Source of the DNA: Prevotella sp.
Lineage (GTDB): Bacteria; Bacteroidota; Bacteroidia; Bacteroidales; Bacteroidaceae
NCBI GenBank assembly: GCA_017413085.1
Contig: JAFPVC010000056.1
Coordinates: forward strand, 1 to 44,912
Direction of reading: 5' to 3'
DNA: 44,912 nucleotides
Shown here: positions 15,168 to 23,975 of the stretch, piece by piece
Position numbering within the stretch: position 1 is the stretch's first letter
How the letters are laid out: each line of letters starts with the position of its first letter
Notes under the pieces: model-generated
Databases searched by the model: none
What the model saw: the letters and a program-made list of their open reading frames with translations, nothing else
Told to the model about the DNA's origin: nothing
Program-made: the position numbers and the translations under genes

Positions 15168-15731
15168 ATGAAAATAAATCTAACATTATCCACAGCAGTA
15201 ACGTTGTTTATTACAACATTACTCATGACAGCCTGTAATGGCAAAACCGACAATACAAAAGGCGAGGAAACGGACTCACTCGTTACACTTGTGCCCGACA
15301 CCGCACTGTATGGAATAGTGGGCGAAGGCACCACTATGCATGTACTGGAACTGAAGACCGACGGTGGTAAGACCCTCTCGCTCGAAATGGACACAGAAGA
15401 AGAATCATCCGTACTGGGCGGTGTATTCGCAGGAGACAGGGTGACTTTGACATTCACTGAAAACGACAAAGGCGAGAAGTTTATCACACGCATGGTAAAC
15501 CAGACATCGCTGATGGGAAAATGGACATCGCTTGACCGCAACTTCAAGATACAGGAGGATGGAGCAGTGGAAAGTGCCGGTACGGCAGAGACACACCCAT
15601 ATACTCAGTGGTCAATGTCGAATGCACAGTTAATACTTAATGCCGACACGTTCGACATTGTGTCGCTCGGTCCTGACAGCATGTCGCTTGAAAACAACGA
15701 GGGCATCTTTGTATATAAGAGGCAAAAGTAA
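15168..15731 (+). CDS. Lipocalin-like lipoprotein
   Basis: The product is 187 residues with a lipoprotein signal peptide (TLFITTLLMTAC, cysteine at about 23). The mature part is rich in beta strands. The segment LMGKWTSLDRNFKIQEDGAVES followed by THPYTQWSMSNAQLILN resembles the G-x-W opening and following strands of small lipocalin-like proteins of Bacteroidota. Substrate and role are unknown. It is probably the last gene of the Crp-like/mazG operon. Confidence 0.7.
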   Translation: MKINLTLSTAVTLFITTLLMTACNGKTDNTKGEETDSLVTLVPDTALYGIVGEGTTMHVLELKTDGGKTLSLEMDTEEESSVLGGVFAGDRVTLTFTENDKGEKFITRMVNQTSLMGKWTSLDRNFKIQEDGAVESAGTAETHPYTQWSMSNAQLILNADTFDIVSLGPDSMSLENNEGIFVYKRQK

Positions 15732-15882
15732 GCACCACCGTTAATTTGTTTAGTGTGGTTTGCAATTTTGAGGAAAATCATGTTTGAACAAAAAAAACAT
15801 GATAAAAAGTTGTCCTATATCAAAATAAAATGTTAATTTTACGTCCGTTTTTGACCAAACAATAATAAAAATATACTAACTG
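15732..15882 (+). promoter_or_regulatory. Upstream region of the arabinose locus
   Basis: This AT-rich 150-bp region should hold the promoter and operator of the galM-SSS-araD genes. I do not see a good TAnnTTTG element; TTTTTGACCAAAC and TTGAACAAAAA are the only -33-like pieces. No operator can be assigned. Confidence 0.3.
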
Positions 15883-17058
15883 ATGAAGAAAAAATTTCTA
15901 TTACTGGCAGGAGTGATGGCAACAGTCGCCTTCACAGCCTGCACTACTGATGCACAGCAGTCTGGCTTGCTGTCAGGACTTGATCCGGCAAAGTTTGACA
16001 CTGTTATCAATGAAAAACCTGTAAAGCTCTACACGCTGAAGAACCAGAACGGCATGGAGGTGTGCATCACCAACTATGGCGGTCGTGTGGTATCGCTTGT
16101 AGTGCCTGACAAGGACGGCAAGCCAACAGACGTGGTGCTCGGCTTTGACAACATCAAGCAGTATGCCGACACGCTCAATTCTCCAAGCGACTACGGTTCT
16201 TCTGTGGGACGCTATGCCAACCGCATAGCCGGCGGCAAGTTCACGCTCAACGGTCAGGCATACCAGCTGAAGCAGAACGACGGTCCCAACTGCCTGCACG
16301 GCGGTGGCACCACAGGTTGGATGAACCAGGTGTATGACGCTGAGCAGATAGGTGATTCTATTCTCAAACTCACCATCAAGGCTGCCGACGGCGAAAACGG
16401 TTTCCCCGGTAACGTCACCGCTACAACAACATACAAGGTGACGTCTGACAATACTCTCGACATGACATGGGAGGCAACGACAGACAAGGAAACCATCATC
16501 AACCAGACAAACCACAACTACTACAACCTCAATGGCGACCTTTCGAAGGTAGGAACTGACATGATACTGTATGTAAATGCAGACAACTTCACTCCGTCAA
16601 ACAGACTATACATTCCGACGGGCGAGATAAAGTCTGTTGAGGGCACAGCTATGGATTTCCGCACACCACATGCTTTGGGCGACTCAATCAACAGTACGTT
16701 TGACCAAGTGCGCAACGCAGGTGGCTATGACCACAACTACTGCCTGAATACTTTCAAGGACGGCAAGGGCGACGACACACAGGTGTGTGCATCACTCTAT
16801 TCTCCTAAGACTGGTATCTTCATGGAAATGTTCACCAACGAGCCTGGCGTACAGGTGTATTCAGGAAACTTCCAAGGCGTAGGCAGGGATGCAACCATCA
16901 TCCGCAAGGGTGGTCTGAAATATCCGAAGCACGTCAGCGTATGTCTTGAGAGCCAGAAGTTCCCTGACTCACCAAACAAGAAAGACTGGGTGCAGCCGAC
17001 ATTGAAGCCAGGCGAGAAGTATTACAGCCACGCAGCATATAAATTTTCTATCAAATAA
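15883..17058 (+). CDS. Aldose 1-epimerase lipoprotein (arabinose-locus mutarotase)
   Basis: The enzyme interconverts the alpha and beta anomers of aldoses such as galactose or arabinose. The product is 391 residues with a lipoprotein signal (VMATVAFTAC, cysteine 20), so it acts in the periplasm or at the cell surface. Family motifs are NYGGRVVSLVVPDKDG, SVGRYANRIAGGKF, CLHGGGTTGW (catalytic His region), NQTNHNYYNLNGD (second His) and LESQKFPDSPNK (general-base Glu). It is 30 nt upstream of a sodium/sugar symporter gene and shares the locus with araD, araA and a sugar kinase, so the likely substrate is L-arabinose. Confidence 0.92.
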   Translation: MKKKFLLLAGVMATVAFTACTTDAQQSGLLSGLDPAKFDTVINEKPVKLYTLKNQNGMEVCITNYGGRVVSLVVPDKDGKPTDVVLGFDNIKQYADTLNSPSDYGSSVGRYANRIAGGKFTLNGQAYQLKQNDGPNCLHGGGTTGWMNQVYDAEQIGDSILKLTIKAADGENGFPGNVTATTTYKVTSDNTLDMTWEATTDKETIINQTNHNYYNLNGDLSKVGTDMILYVNADNFTPSNRLYIPTGEIKSVEGTAMDFRTPHALGDSINSTFDQVRNAGGYDHNYCLNTFKDGKGDDTQVCASLYSPKTGIFMEMFTNEPGVQVYSGNFQGVGRDATIIRKGGLKYPKHVSVCLESQKFPDSPNKKDWVQPTLKPGEKYYSHAAYKFSIK

Positions 17059-17087
17059 ATCAAGTAGATAAAAACGACTAAACAACA

Positions 17088-19025
17088 ATGAGTATTTTAG
17101 ACGCACTTAAGAACAATGGTTTCACCACCATTGACTATCTTGTATTCATAGCATACATTGTAATCCTCGTAGGTCTGGGATTCTTCCTCAGCCGCAGCAA
17201 GAAGGGCGAGGAGAAATCATCTACCGACTACTTCCTTGCAGGCAACACCTTGACATGGTGGGCTGTGGGTGCATCGCTCATCGCTGCGAATATATCAGCA
17301 GAGCAGTTCATCGGAATGTCTGGTTCTGCCTTCAACTCTGGTATTGCCATGGCAGCATACGAACTTATGGCTGCGGCCACGTTGCTTGTAGTGGGCAAGT
17401 TCCTGTTGCCGCTGATGATTGAGAAAAAGGTGTTTACCATACCGCAGTTCCTGCGCGACCGCTACAATGACGGCGTAGGTCTGTCATTCTCAATCTTCTG
17501 GCTGTTCCTCTATGTGTTCATTAACCTTACCTCTGTAGCATGGCTCGGAGCACTTGCCATCAAGCAGATTCTCGGTCTGCCAGCATCAATGGGAACGCTC
17601 GCAGGTATGCAGGTTGACTTCACCCTGCTGACAATCATTCTGATACTCTTCCTCATTGCAGGTCTGTATTCTATATATGGTGGTCTTGCTTCTGTGGCAT
17701 GGACAGACGTGATGCAGGTGACATTCCTCGTAGGTGGTGGTCTTATTACTGCATATGCAGCACTCGACGTTATCGGTTCAGAACTTAACATTGAAGGTGG
17801 TGCCTTCGGCGCATTCGGCGAAATATTTAATTACTTCAAGGGAATAGAAGGAGATAAGCACTTCAATCTTGTGGTGACGCGTAACCCTGCCATTGAGAAC
17901 ATTACCGATGACCCATATTTCGACATTCCGGGTATAGTGGTTATCGTTGGTGCACTGTGGCTTACCAACCTTGGTTACTGGGGCTTCAACCAGTACATCA
18001 TCCAGAAAGGTCTGGCTGCCAAGTCACTGTCAGAGGCTAAGAAGGGTATGATTTTCGCTGCATTCCTGAAGATTCTTATTCCGTTCATCGTCTGCATACC
18101 TGGTGTTTGCGCATACTACATCATGCACTCACCAGACTGTGAGGCACTGCGTGCAACACTGGCCGGCTCGATAGAGCGTTCTGATGATGCTTATCCATTC
18201 CTCATCCGCAACTTCACCCCTGTATTCGTAAAGGGTCTTTCATTCGCTGCACTTGCTGCCGCTGTTATTTCTTCACTGGCATCAATGTTCAACAGTACTT
18301 CAACCATCTTCACGATGGATATCTATAAGCACTACATCGACAAGAAGGCTTCAGAGCGTAAGCTCGTAAGTGTAGGTCGTATCACTTCTGTATGTGCACT
18401 GCTGATGGCTCTCATTGCCGTTTACCCAATCATGGGTGGTGCTGACCAGGCATTCCAGGTAATTCAGGAGTATTCAGGCTTCGTATATCCAGGTATTGTA
18501 GTTATCTTCGGTCTGGGTCTGCTTTGGAAGCGTGCCAGCGGTGCTGCCGCAGTCGTTGCAGCCATAGGCACATTCGCTTTCTCTATACTGTTCAAGTTTG
18601 CCCTGCCTGAAGTTCCATTCTTGCTCCGCATGGGTTACGTATTCATCTGTCTCGTACTGCTGTTCTTCGGTCTGTCATTCATGTCAAAGAAGACCAAGCC
18701 AGCTGAGGTGGTTCCTGAGAAGGTGAAGCGTACACTGTTCAAGTGGGCACACATCTGCCTTGGCCTCGCCGTAGGTTCCTTCGTGCTCGGTATGCTGTGC
18801 TTCTTCAATGAAGACTGCCGTCTGTTGGGCTTCGAGGCATTCTTCTTCATGGCAGCAATGATGTTCTGCATCTATCTCTATCTGGTAAGCAATGCCAAGG
18901 ACGAAGTGGAGGATGTTAAGTCTATCGGCGTTGACATCGCCATCTTCAAGACTGACCGCGCATTCAACATCGGTGCAGCCGGTGTCATCTTGATTCTCGT
19001 AATCCTTTACTGGGCACTGTGGTAA
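17088..19025 (+). CDS. Sodium:solute symporter (SGLT type), probable arabinose importer
   Basis: The product is 645 residues with about 14 hydrophobic segments, an inner-membrane Na+/sugar symporter of the SSS family. Typical blocks are FFLSRSKKGEEKSSTDYFLAG near the N-terminus, GASLIAANISAEQFIGMSGSA, the signature YGGLASVAWTDVMQVTFL (about 205) and FNSTSTIFTMDIYKHYI (about 405). These match vertebrate-like SGLT members common in gut Bacteroidota. Position between a mutarotase and araD points to L-arabinose as substrate (inference). Confidence 0.93.
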   Translation: MSILDALKNNGFTTIDYLVFIAYIVILVGLGFFLSRSKKGEEKSSTDYFLAGNTLTWWAVGASLIAANISAEQFIGMSGSAFNSGIAMAAYELMAAATLLVVGKFLLPLMIEKKVFTIPQFLRDRYNDGVGLSFSIFWLFLYVFINLTSVAWLGALAIKQILGLPASMGTLAGMQVDFTLLTIILILFLIAGLYSIYGGLASVAWTDVMQVTFLVGGGLITAYAALDVIGSELNIEGGAFGAFGEIFNYFKGIEGDKHFNLVVTRNPAIENITDDPYFDIPGIVVIVGALWLTNLGYWGFNQYIIQKGLAAKSLSEAKKGMIFAAFLKILIPFIVCIPGVCAYYIMHSPDCEALRATLAGSIERSDDAYPFLIRNFTPVFVKGLSFAALAAAVISSLASMFNSTSTIFTMDIYKHYIDKKASERKLVSVGRITSVCALLMALIAVYPIMGGADQAFQVIQEYSGFVYPGIVVIFGLGLLWKRASGAAAVVAAIGTFAFSILFKFALPEVPFLLRMGYVFICLVLLFFGLSFMSKKTKPAEVVPEKVKRTLFKWAHICLGLAVGSFVLGMLCFFNEDCRLLGFEAFFFMAAMMFCIYLYLVSNAKDEVEDVKSIGVDIAIFKTDRAFNIGAAGVILILVILYWALW

Positions 19026-19046
19026 TTAATCTATAGTAATCATTAG

Positions 19047-19119
19047 TTAAGGAGTTAAGTAGTTAAGACATTATGCATAATCAGATGAATGCACTTGTCT
19101 TAACTCCTTAACTCCTTAA
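19047..19119. repeat. 24-bp inverted repeat in the araD leader
   Basis: TTAAGGAGTTAAGTAGTTAA(GACA) at 19047-19070 is repeated as its reverse complement at 19096-19119 with one mismatch in 24, around a 25-nt spacer containing TTATGCATAA. It lies between the symporter stop and the araD ATG (21 nt before it). Confidence 0.8.
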
Positions 19120-19139
19120 ATTCTTAATTCCAAATAAAA

Positions 19140-19850
19140 ATGTTAGAAGAACTCAAACAGAAAGTATTCAAGGCCAACCTTGACCTTGTAAAGCAGGGAC
19201 TTGTCATATTCACATGGGGCAATGTTTCTGGTATTGATCGTGAGAAAGGACTTGTAGTTATAAAGCCTTCAGGTGTAAGTTATGACGACATGAAAGCAGA
19301 AGACATGGTAGTCGTAGACCTCGAAACCGGCAAAGTCGTTGAGGGCGACCTCAATCCGTCGTCAGACACGCCTACGCATCTTGTGCTCTACAAGGCGTTC
19401 CCCAATATTCAGGGTGTCGTTCATACACATTCCACATACGCCACCGCCTTTGCACAGGCAGGACAGGACATTCCGAATATCGGCACCACTCATGCAGACT
19501 ATTTCTACAAGGCAATACCATGTACTCGCGACATGACCAAGGAGGAAGTGGAAGGTGCATACGAATTGGAAACTGGTAACGTGATAGTTGACGAGATACT
19601 CAACATCCGCAAGATAAACCCAGACCACACTCCGGCTGTTCTTGTAAAGAACCACGGCCCGTTCTCATGGGGCACATCGCCAGACAATGCAGTATATAAT
19701 GCAAAGGTAATGGAACAGTGCGCCAAGATGGCATTCATCAGTTTCTCTGTTAATCCATTGACTACGATGAATCCACTGCTCATCGAAAAACACTACAACC
19801 GTAAGCACGGCCCTAACGCCTACTACGGTCAGAAAGGGCAAAAACACTAA
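19140..19850 (+). CDS. araD: L-ribulose-5-phosphate 4-epimerase
   Basis: This class II aldolase-family enzyme converts L-ribulose 5-phosphate to D-xylulose 5-phosphate, the last step of L-arabinose entry into the pentose phosphate pathway. The product is 236 residues. Zinc-binding histidines are visible in [17 protein letters not shown] (about 97-100), and the third in [11 protein letters not shown] (about 171). The substrate-loop segments [14 protein letters not shown] and [10 protein letters not shown] are also present. It follows the symporter after a leader with a large hairpin, and a terminator-like hairpin follows it. Confidence 0.95.
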   Translation: MLEELKQKVFKANLDLVKQGLVIFTWGNVSGIDREKGLVVIKPSGVSYDDMKAEDMVVVDLETGKVVEGDLNPSSDTPTHLVLYKAFPNIQGVVHTHSTYATAFAQAGQDIPNIGTTHADYFYKAIPCTRDMTKEEVEGAYELETGNVIVDEILNIRKINPDHTPAVLVKNHGPFSWGTSPDNAVYNAKVMEQCAKMAFISFSVNPLTTMNPLLIEKHYNRKHGPNAYYGQKGQKH

Positions 19851-19867
19851 GTATATAGTACGAAAAG

Positions 19868-19928
19868 AATTGCCATAATAATCTATAGTTTCTCTTGTAT
19901 ATTGAAATTACAGACTATTATGGCAATT
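19868..19928 (+). terminator. Hairpin after araD, probable terminator
   Basis: AATTGCCATAATA pairs perfectly with TATTATGGCAATT around a 35-nt loop and is followed by TGATTTCTTTTTCTTT. It starts 18 nt after the araD stop. Confidence 0.65.
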
Positions 19929-19986
19929 TGATTTCTTTTTCTTTAGATATTTTAGAATTATGGTTGTTTAATTAATTATGGTATAA

Positions 19987-20442
19987 ATGATATTTGAAGA
20001 TTCTTTCGTAATAGTGTGTAACGGTGACCCATTTTATCTCTCTATAGAATATAGTTATATAATCATAACAATGTTTTTGCCAATATTTGTAGAATTGCTG
20101 GTTTTGTTGGCATTACGCGAATATCGCCTAAAAATTCTACTTACATGTTTAGGTGCAAATTTATTGACAAGGCCTATAGTATTTACATTTCTTTATGCAG
20201 ATTACGAAATCACTGATTATTTGGAACACTCATTATTTTGGTTTTTCTGGGGTTCCTTGTTTGTTTTTTCAGGAGAGGCATTAAAAATCTCAATAGACAC
20301 AGCCTGTTATCGGTGTATTGGAAGAGATAAACGCCACGCCGTAACTTATAGCGTATTATGTAATCTCGCTAGTTTTTCATTTGTTATACTTGCTCTTTGT
20401 TTCTATGTTATGCAAACAGCATCAAAACCCAGATTCTTATAA
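19987..20442 (+). CDS. Hypothetical membrane protein, about four spans
   Basis: The product is 151 residues. Hydrophobic segments lie at about 25-45 (IIITMFLPIFVELLVLLAL), 50-68, 83-103 (SLFWFFWGSLFVFSGEAL) and 122-143. A short cysteine pair (CYRCIG) lies in the third loop. I do not recognise a family. The gene is much more AT-rich than araD and araA on either side and lies between a terminator-like hairpin and the araA promoter, so it looks like an insertion into the arabinose locus. A second tiny membrane ORF follows after 8 nt. Confidence 0.65.
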   Translation: MIFEDSFVIVCNGDPFYLSIEYSYIIITMFLPIFVELLVLLALREYRLKILLTCLGANLLTRPIVFTFLYADYEITDYLEHSLFWFFWGSLFVFSGEALKISIDTACYRCIGRDKRHAVTYSVLCNLASFSFVILALCFYVMQTASKPRFL

Positions 20443-20450
20443 ATACATAT

Positions 20451-20606
20451 ATGAGACTATTAGATGTTATAACCCCTGTTTTAGAAGACATATCAGGGAG
20501 TGATGATGGAGCTGCCGTTATACTAATACCCGCCGCAATCGTTGCCATTATATTTTGTGTCGTAAAGATTATAGAAATACGTAGAGGGAAATCTGACACT
20601 TTATAA
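20451..20606 (+). CDS. Small single-span membrane protein (51 aa)
   Basis: Starting at MRLLDVITPVLEDISGSDDG, the ORF encodes 51 residues with one strong hydrophobic span (AAVILIPAAIVAIIFCVVKI) and a basic tail (RRGKSD). It begins 8 nt after the preceding membrane-protein gene, so translational coupling is likely. No family recognised. Short length makes it uncertain, but the segment layout (acidic outside, span, basic inside) is that of a real membrane peptide. Confidence 0.5.
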   Translation: MRLLDVITPVLEDISGSDDGAAVILIPAAIVAIIFCVVKIIEIRRGKSDTL

Positions 20607-20624
20607 TCTACGTTATTATAAAGC
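20600..20624 (+). terminator. Palindrome at the end of the small membrane ORF
   Basis: CTTTATAAT and ATTATAAAG form a perfect 9-bp AT-rich stem with a 7-nt loop, overlapping the stop codon. It could be a weak terminator or an operator upstream of araA. Confidence 0.4.
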
Positions 20625-20659
20625 ATTATTAATGTTTATTCATAAAAATATTAAACGGA

Positions 20660-20691
20660 TTTGGTAGTTTGAATAAAAAATCGTAACTTTG
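20660..20691 (+). promoter_or_regulatory. araA promoter (TTTG-N20-TAACTTTG)
   Basis: A textbook Bacteroidota promoter is present: TTTG at 20660-20663 and TAACTTTG at 20684-20691, exactly 20 nt apart. The araA ATG is 55 nt downstream. It shows that araA and the kinase can be expressed independently of the upstream genes. Confidence 0.8.
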
Positions 20692-20746
20692 TATTTCGTA
20701 AAGCATAAACGAACTAAACAATTACATTAAATATTTTTTATATACT

Positions 20747-22288
20747 ATGATTAAAGCTTTTGACAATTTGGAAGTATGGTGGGTGACTGGTGCACAGTTG
20801 CTCTACGGAGGTGACGCAGTGGTTGCTGTTGACGGTCACTCTAAGGAAATGGTGGATGGACTGAACAACAGCGGAATAATCCCCATAAAAGTAGTTTATA
20901 AAGGCACAGCCAACAGCTCTAAGGAAGTAGAGGATGTGATGAAGGCTGCCAACAATGACGACAAGTGTGTGGGCATCATCACATGGATGCACACATTCTC
21001 GCCGGCTAAGATGTGGATTAAGGGACTGCAGGCTCTGCAGAAGCCATTGCTGCATTTCCATACACAGTATAATGCAGAGATTCCATGGGACACCATGGAT
21101 ATGGACTTCATGAACCTCAACCAGTCTGCTCACGGTGATATCGAGTTCGGACACATCTGCACCCGTATGCGTGTGCAGCGTAAGGTGGTTTGTGGCTATT
21201 GGAAGAGCGAGGACGTTCAGAAGAAGATTGCCGTTTGGGCACGCGTGGCAGCCGGTGTTGCCGATGCAAAGAACGTTCGCTGCCTGATGTTCGGTATGAA
21301 CATGAACAACGTAGCAGTAACCGACGGTGACCGCGTTGAGTTTGAACAGCGCATGGGATATCATGTGGATTACTATCCAGTCAGCTCGCTGATGGAATAC
21401 TTCAAGAAGGTGACAGATGCCGAGGTTGACGAACTTGTAAAAGAATACAAGGAGCAGTACACCATCAAGATAGACGAGAGCGGTATCGATGTATACTGGG
21501 AGAAGGTGAAGAATGCCGCCAAGGCAGAGATAGCACTGCGCCGTGTGCTTAAGGACGAGGGTGCGACAGCTTTCACAACCAACTTCGACGACCTTGGTGA
21601 TGCAGACATCAACGATCCGAACTTCGTTGGCTTCGACCAGATTCCAGGTCTTGCTTCACAGCGCTTGATGGCTGAAGGCTATGGCTTCGGTGCAGAGGGT
21701 GACTGGAAGACAGCATGTCTCTATCGCACACTCTGGGTGATCCAGCAGGGAATGCCGACTGGTTGTTCGTTCCTTGAGGATTATACTCTCAACTTCGCCG
21801 GCGACCGCTCATCATGTCTGCAGAGCCACATGCTTGAGGTTTGTCCGCTCATCGCAGTTGACAAACCGACACTGGAGGTTCACTTCCTCGGTATCGGCAT
21901 ACGCAAACAGCAGACTGCACGTCTTGTGTTCACGTCAAAGGTTGGTCGCGGCATCAAGGCTACAGTCGTTGACTTGGGCAACCGTTTCCGCCTGATTTCT
22001 CAGGAGGTAGAGTGCATTGAGCCAAAACCAATGCCAAACCTGCCAGTGGCTTCAGCCCTTTGGGTTCCACAGCCAACATTTGAAATCGGTGCAGGTGCAT
22101 GGATTCTTGCCGGTGGCACTCACCACAGTGCATTCTCTTACGACATCACAGAGGAATACTGGGATGATTTCGCAGAGATGCTCGGCATAGAGTATGTGAA
22201 GATAAACAAGCAGACAAACATTGCTGACTTCAAGCAGACACTCCGCAACAACGAAGTGTACTATATGTTGAACAAGGCACTGAAATAA
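20747..22288 (+). CDS. araA: L-arabinose isomerase
   Basis: This manganese-dependent enzyme converts L-arabinose to L-ribulose. The product is 513 residues, normal for AraA. Visible blocks are EVWWVTGAQLLYGG near the N-terminus, the first metal Glu in GYGFGAEGDWK (about 316), the second in CSFLEDYTLNF (about 340) and GGTHHSAFS with a metal His (about 455). It is followed after 6 nt by an FGGY kinase gene, so the two are translated from one message. Confidence 0.97.
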   Translation: MIKAFDNLEVWWVTGAQLLYGGDAVVAVDGHSKEMVDGLNNSGIIPIKVVYKGTANSSKEVEDVMKAANNDDKCVGIITWMHTFSPAKMWIKGLQALQKPLLHFHTQYNAEIPWDTMDMDFMNLNQSAHGDIEFGHICTRMRVQRKVVCGYWKSEDVQKKIAVWARVAAGVADAKNVRCLMFGMNMNNVAVTDGDRVEFEQRMGYHVDYYPVSSLMEYFKKVTDAEVDELVKEYKEQYTIKIDESGIDVYWEKVKNAAKAEIALRRVLKDEGATAFTTNFDDLGDADINDPNFVGFDQIPGLASQRLMAEGYGFGAEGDWKTACLYRTLWVIQQGMPTGCSFLEDYTLNFAGDRSSCLQSHMLEVCPLIAVDKPTLEVHFLGIGIRKQQTARLVFTSKVGRGIKATVVDLGNRFRLISQEVECIEPKPMPNLPVASALWVPQPTFEIGAGAWILAGGTHHSAFSYDITEEYWDDFAEMLGIEYVKINKQTNIADFKQTLRNNEVYYMLNKALK

Positions 22289-22294
22289 GACAGT

Positions 22295-23884
22295 ATGAGC
22301 GCAAAAGAAACAATACAAGCAGGTAAAGCCATTCTCGGTATCGAGTTTGGCTCTACCCGCATTAAGGCTGTCCTCATTGATGAGGACAACAAGCCTATCG
22401 CCCAAGGCTCACACGAATGGGAGAACCAACTTGTTGACGGACTGTGGACATACAGTATAGAGGCTATATGGTATGGTCTTCAGGATTGCTATGCCGAACT
22501 GCGCAAGGATGTGACAAAACAGTATGACTGTGAGATAGAGAATCTCGCTGCCATAGGTTTCTCTGCCATGATGCACGGTTACATGGCTTTCAACGAGCAG
22601 CAGCAGATACTTGTGCCATTCCGCACATGGCGCAACACCAACACTGGCAAGGCTGCAGCAGAACTCTCGCAGTTGTTTAACTATAACATTCCACTGCGCT
22701 GGAGTATCAGCCACCTTTATGAGGCTATACTCGACAATGAGGAGCACGTAAAGGATATCAAGTACCTTACCACTTTGGCAGGTTACGTGCACTGGCAGGT
22801 GACAGGACAGTTCGTATTGGGTGTTGGTGATGCCTCTGGTATGATTCCAGTTGATCCTGCCACCAAGACATACGATGCGGAGATGGTTAAGAAATTCGAT
22901 GACCTCATCGCTCCGAAAGGATTCTCTTGGAAACTCCTTGATATTCTGCCGAAGTCATTGAATGCAGGTGAGAATGCAGGATTCCTTTCTCCAGAAGGAG
23001 CCAAGAAGCTTGACGTGTCAGGCCATCTGAAACCTGGTTGCCCTGTATGTCCTCCAGAAGGTGATGCAGGAACAGGTATGGTAGCGACAAACGCTGTGAA
23101 GCAACGTACAGGTAACGTAAGTGCCGGCACATCTTCATTCTCGATGATTGTCTTGGAGAAGCCTTTGAGCAAGCCTTACGAAATGATTGACATGGTGACA
23201 ACCCCCGATGGTTCGTTGGTTGCCATGGTTCACTGCAACAACTGCACCAGCGACATTAATGCTTGGGTGGGGCTATTCAAGGAATACCAGCAGTTGCTCG
23301 GCGTGCCAGTGGATATGAACGAGTTGTATGGCAAACTCTTCAACAAGGCTCTTGAAGGTGATGCTGACTGTGGTGGCCTGATGGCATACAACTATGTCAG
23401 CGGTGAACCGGTGACAGGTCTTGCCGAAGGTCGCCCGATGTTTGTACGTTCAGCCAATGACAAGTTCAACCTCGCCAATTTCATGCGTGCCCATCTTTAT
23501 GGTGCTATCGGCGTGCTGAAGATAGGTAACGACATTTTGTTCAAGGACGAGATGATACGTGTGGATCGCATCACTGGTCATGGTGGATATTTCAAGACCG
23601 CCGGTGTAGGTCAGCGTATGCTTGCTGCAGCACTTAATTCGCCAATCTCTGTCATGGAGACAGCTGGTGAAGGTGGTGCATGGGGAATAGCTTTGTTGGC
23701 AGCCTATTTAATCAAGAATAATGGCAAGAACCTCGCAGACTATCTTGAAGATGTAGTCTTTGCAGGTAACACAGGAGTGTCTGTTGCTCCTACTGCAGAA
23801 GATGTAGCAGGCTTCGAGAGGTATATAGAGAATTATAAACAATGTCTGCCTATTGAGCAGTCTGCTGTAGAAAACAAGAAATAA
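22295..23884 (+). CDS. FGGY-family carbohydrate kinase, probable ribulokinase
   Basis: The product is 529 residues. The N-terminal ATPase fold shows LGIEFGSTRIKAVLID (14-29). The C-terminal half has TGHGGYFKTAGVGQRML (about 428) and VMETAGEGGAWGIALLAAY. These are FGGY hallmarks. It differs from the classical E. coli AraB, and I recall similar proteins in Bacteroides arabinose loci acting as the ribulokinase. Position directly behind araA and in one locus with araD supports phosphorylation of L-ribulose. Xylulokinase activity remains an alternative. Confidence 0.88.
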   Translation: MSAKETIQAGKAILGIEFGSTRIKAVLIDEDNKPIAQGSHEWENQLVDGLWTYSIEAIWYGLQDCYAELRKDVTKQYDCEIENLAAIGFSAMMHGYMAFNEQQQILVPFRTWRNTNTGKAAAELSQLFNYNIPLRWSISHLYEAILDNEEHVKDIKYLTTLAGYVHWQVTGQFVLGVGDASGMIPVDPATKTYDAEMVKKFDDLIAPKGFSWKLLDILPKSLNAGENAGFLSPEGAKKLDVSGHLKPGCPVCPPEGDAGTGMVATNAVKQRTGNVSAGTSSFSMIVLEKPLSKPYEMIDMVTTPDGSLVAMVHCNNCTSDINAWVGLFKEYQQLLGVPVDMNELYGKLFNKALEGDADCGGLMAYNYVSGEPVTGLAEGRPMFVRSANDKFNLANFMRAHLYGAIGVLKIGNDILFKDEMIRVDRITGHGGYFKTAGVGQRMLAAALNSPISVMETAGEGGAWGIALLAAYLIKNNGKNLADYLEDVVFAGNTGVSVAPTAEDVAGFERYIENYKQCLPIEQSAVENKK

Positions 23885-23897
23885 TCAGCATACGTAA

Positions 23898-23953
23898 TTA
23901 AGAAAGCCTTTCAAACATTCTGTATAAGCAGAGTGTTTGGAAGGCTTTCTTAA
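23898..23953. terminator. Bidirectional terminator after the sugar kinase
   Basis: TTAAGAAAGCCTTTC and GGAAGGCTTTCTTAA pair over about 25 positions with few interruptions, around TATAAG. It lies between two convergent genes and serves both. Confidence 0.85.
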
Positions 23954-23975
23954 TTTATCCAAAAAACAAAAAACA

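Noticed and set aside
15732-15882. Imperfect AT-rich palindromes before galM as an AraR operator
   Set aside because: The pairing is weak and I cannot recall the operator consensus well enough to assign it.
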